A stretch of DNA of 33,085 nt from Thermomucor indicae-seudaticae (Eukaryota > Mucoromycota > Mucoromycetes > Mucorales > Lichtheimiaceae), in the NCBI GenBank assembly GCA_000787465.1, contig JSYX01000104.1, positions 1-33,085 of the forward strand, in the 5' to 3' direction. Position numbers and translations under genes: made by a program. Position 1 is the first letter of the stretch; the number at the start of each line of letters is the position of its first letter. Shown here piece after piece: positions 32,660-33,085 of this stretch. The notes beneath the pieces were generated by a model. The model worked only from the letters and a program-made list of their open reading frames with translations. It searched no databases and was not told where the DNA came from.

Positions 32660-33085
32660 TCAGGATATACAATATTTTTTTGTGATGGGAGCACCGTGTG
32701 CATCCCATTCGGTCATCAAGAACAAATTCCGGTAATCGGTAACCCTTGACATCGCAACGTAAAACACCAACATGGCTTAAGGTCTGCCCCTGGGCCTTAT
32801 TAATGGTCATGCAGAAAGCAGGCTTTACAGGCAACTGCTTTCTGGTAAGTTCACAGGGCAATCCCGAATCCTTTGATGACAGCTTGATGCGAGGGATATA
32901 AACCCTATTGCCAATGCACCTGCCGCTTGCAATTTCTGCTTCTTTAAAATGTGCGTGCAGGGCACGACATATGAGTTTTGTCCCGTTGCATAAACCTTCT
33001 TCAGGATCGAGATTGCGCAAGAGGACAACAGGTTGATTAACTTTAAGACGCAAAACGTGCGAAGGCATACCTGATCAACAATATG
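32660..33085 (-). pseudogene. Helitron helicase (PIF1-like), C-terminal part, frame-broken
   Basis: The minus strand reads LRLKVNQPVVLLRNLDPEEG, LCNGTKLI, YIPRIKLSS and the helicase motif FCMTINKAQGQTLSHVGV, the C-terminal region of Helitron replicative helicases. Directly after SHVGV the coding continues in another frame with FYVAMSRVTDYRNLFL, the last conserved helicase motif, and stops at 32660. About ten residues normally present between these blocks are missing, so a small deletion with a frame change near 32757-32770 has broken it. The N-terminal part (Rep and helicase core) lies beyond the window edge. It is probably not functional. Confidence 0.85.

Larger units (their letters stand above)
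32078..33085 (-). mobile_element. Helitron, 3' part (runs off the window)
   Basis: A helicase remnant typical of Helitrons is on the minus strand at 32660-33085. About 580 bp downstream the minus strand has a perfect 6-bp-stem hairpin (32091-32105, CCTCGC, loop GGA, GCGAGG), then 9 nt, then CTAG (32078-32081) followed by T. Hairpin plus CTRR at an A/T insertion point is the canonical Helitron 3' terminus. The 5' end (TC) and the Rep domain are outside the window. Confidence 0.6.

Noticed and set aside
1..33085. CRISPR array, rRNA, bacterial-type operon or promoter
   Set aside because: No regularly spaced repeats and no rRNA-like sequence are seen. The intron-rich genes show this is eukaryotic nuclear DNA.

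Overview
The window looks like nuclear DNA of an early-diverging fungus, most likely Mucoromycota (inference). The evidence is compact housekeeping genes on both strands, many introns of about 34-130 bp, fungal-type GATOR2, Mediator and spliceosome proteins, one clear U12-type AT-AC intron (the minor spliceosome is absent from most Dikarya but known from some Mucoromycota), and a Fanzor gene of a type I associate with Mucoromycota. All exon models were built by hand from splice motifs, reading frame and family homology, with no transcript data. Every complete model sums to a multiple of three.

Layout: 1-2040 has no recognisable gene. 2043-4100 (-) is the splicing factor PRP17/CDC40, 6 exons. 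4322-8638 (-) is the GATOR2/SEA subunit MIOS/Sea4, 18 exons, including the AT-AC intron. 8683-11175 (+) is an intronless ZW10-like tethering/kinetochore protein that starts only 44 bp from the MIOS start codon. 11561-12919 (-) is glycerophosphocholine acyltransferase GPC1. 12920-14368 is a repeat-bearing gap with a 176-bp Tc1/mariner-type MITE and a damaged Ser-rich, GPI-like C-terminus. 14499-15371 (-) is Mediator subunit MED20 and 15460-18260 (+) is the tRNA pseudouridine synthase PUS7; these two are divergent and 88 bp apart.

18261-22558 is a 4.3-kb gene-poor stretch in front of a single-repeat Myb/SANT regulator (22697-23590, +) that has a TATA box. 24769-25757 (-) is an RraA-family aldolase/decarboxylase. 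26906-30325 (+) is a large C2-domain class-3 lipase resembling sn1-specific diacylglycerol lipases.

The right end is mobile DNA: the C-terminal nuclease half of a Fanzor (eukaryotic TnpB homologue, 30592-31815, -) with its catalytic residues in place, a candidate Helitron 3' terminus (hairpin plus CTAG) at 32078, and a frame-broken Helitron helicase running off the window edge. The Fanzor has lost or been separated from its N-terminal half, and the Helitron sits where that half should be.

The host genes belong to unrelated core processes (splicing, nutrient signalling to TORC1, Golgi-ER tethering, lipid metabolism, transcription, tRNA modification), so I see no operon-like or cluster logic. 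The most unusual items are the U12 AT-AC intron, several 34-35 bp introns, two GC-AG introns, and the Fanzor/Helitron junction.
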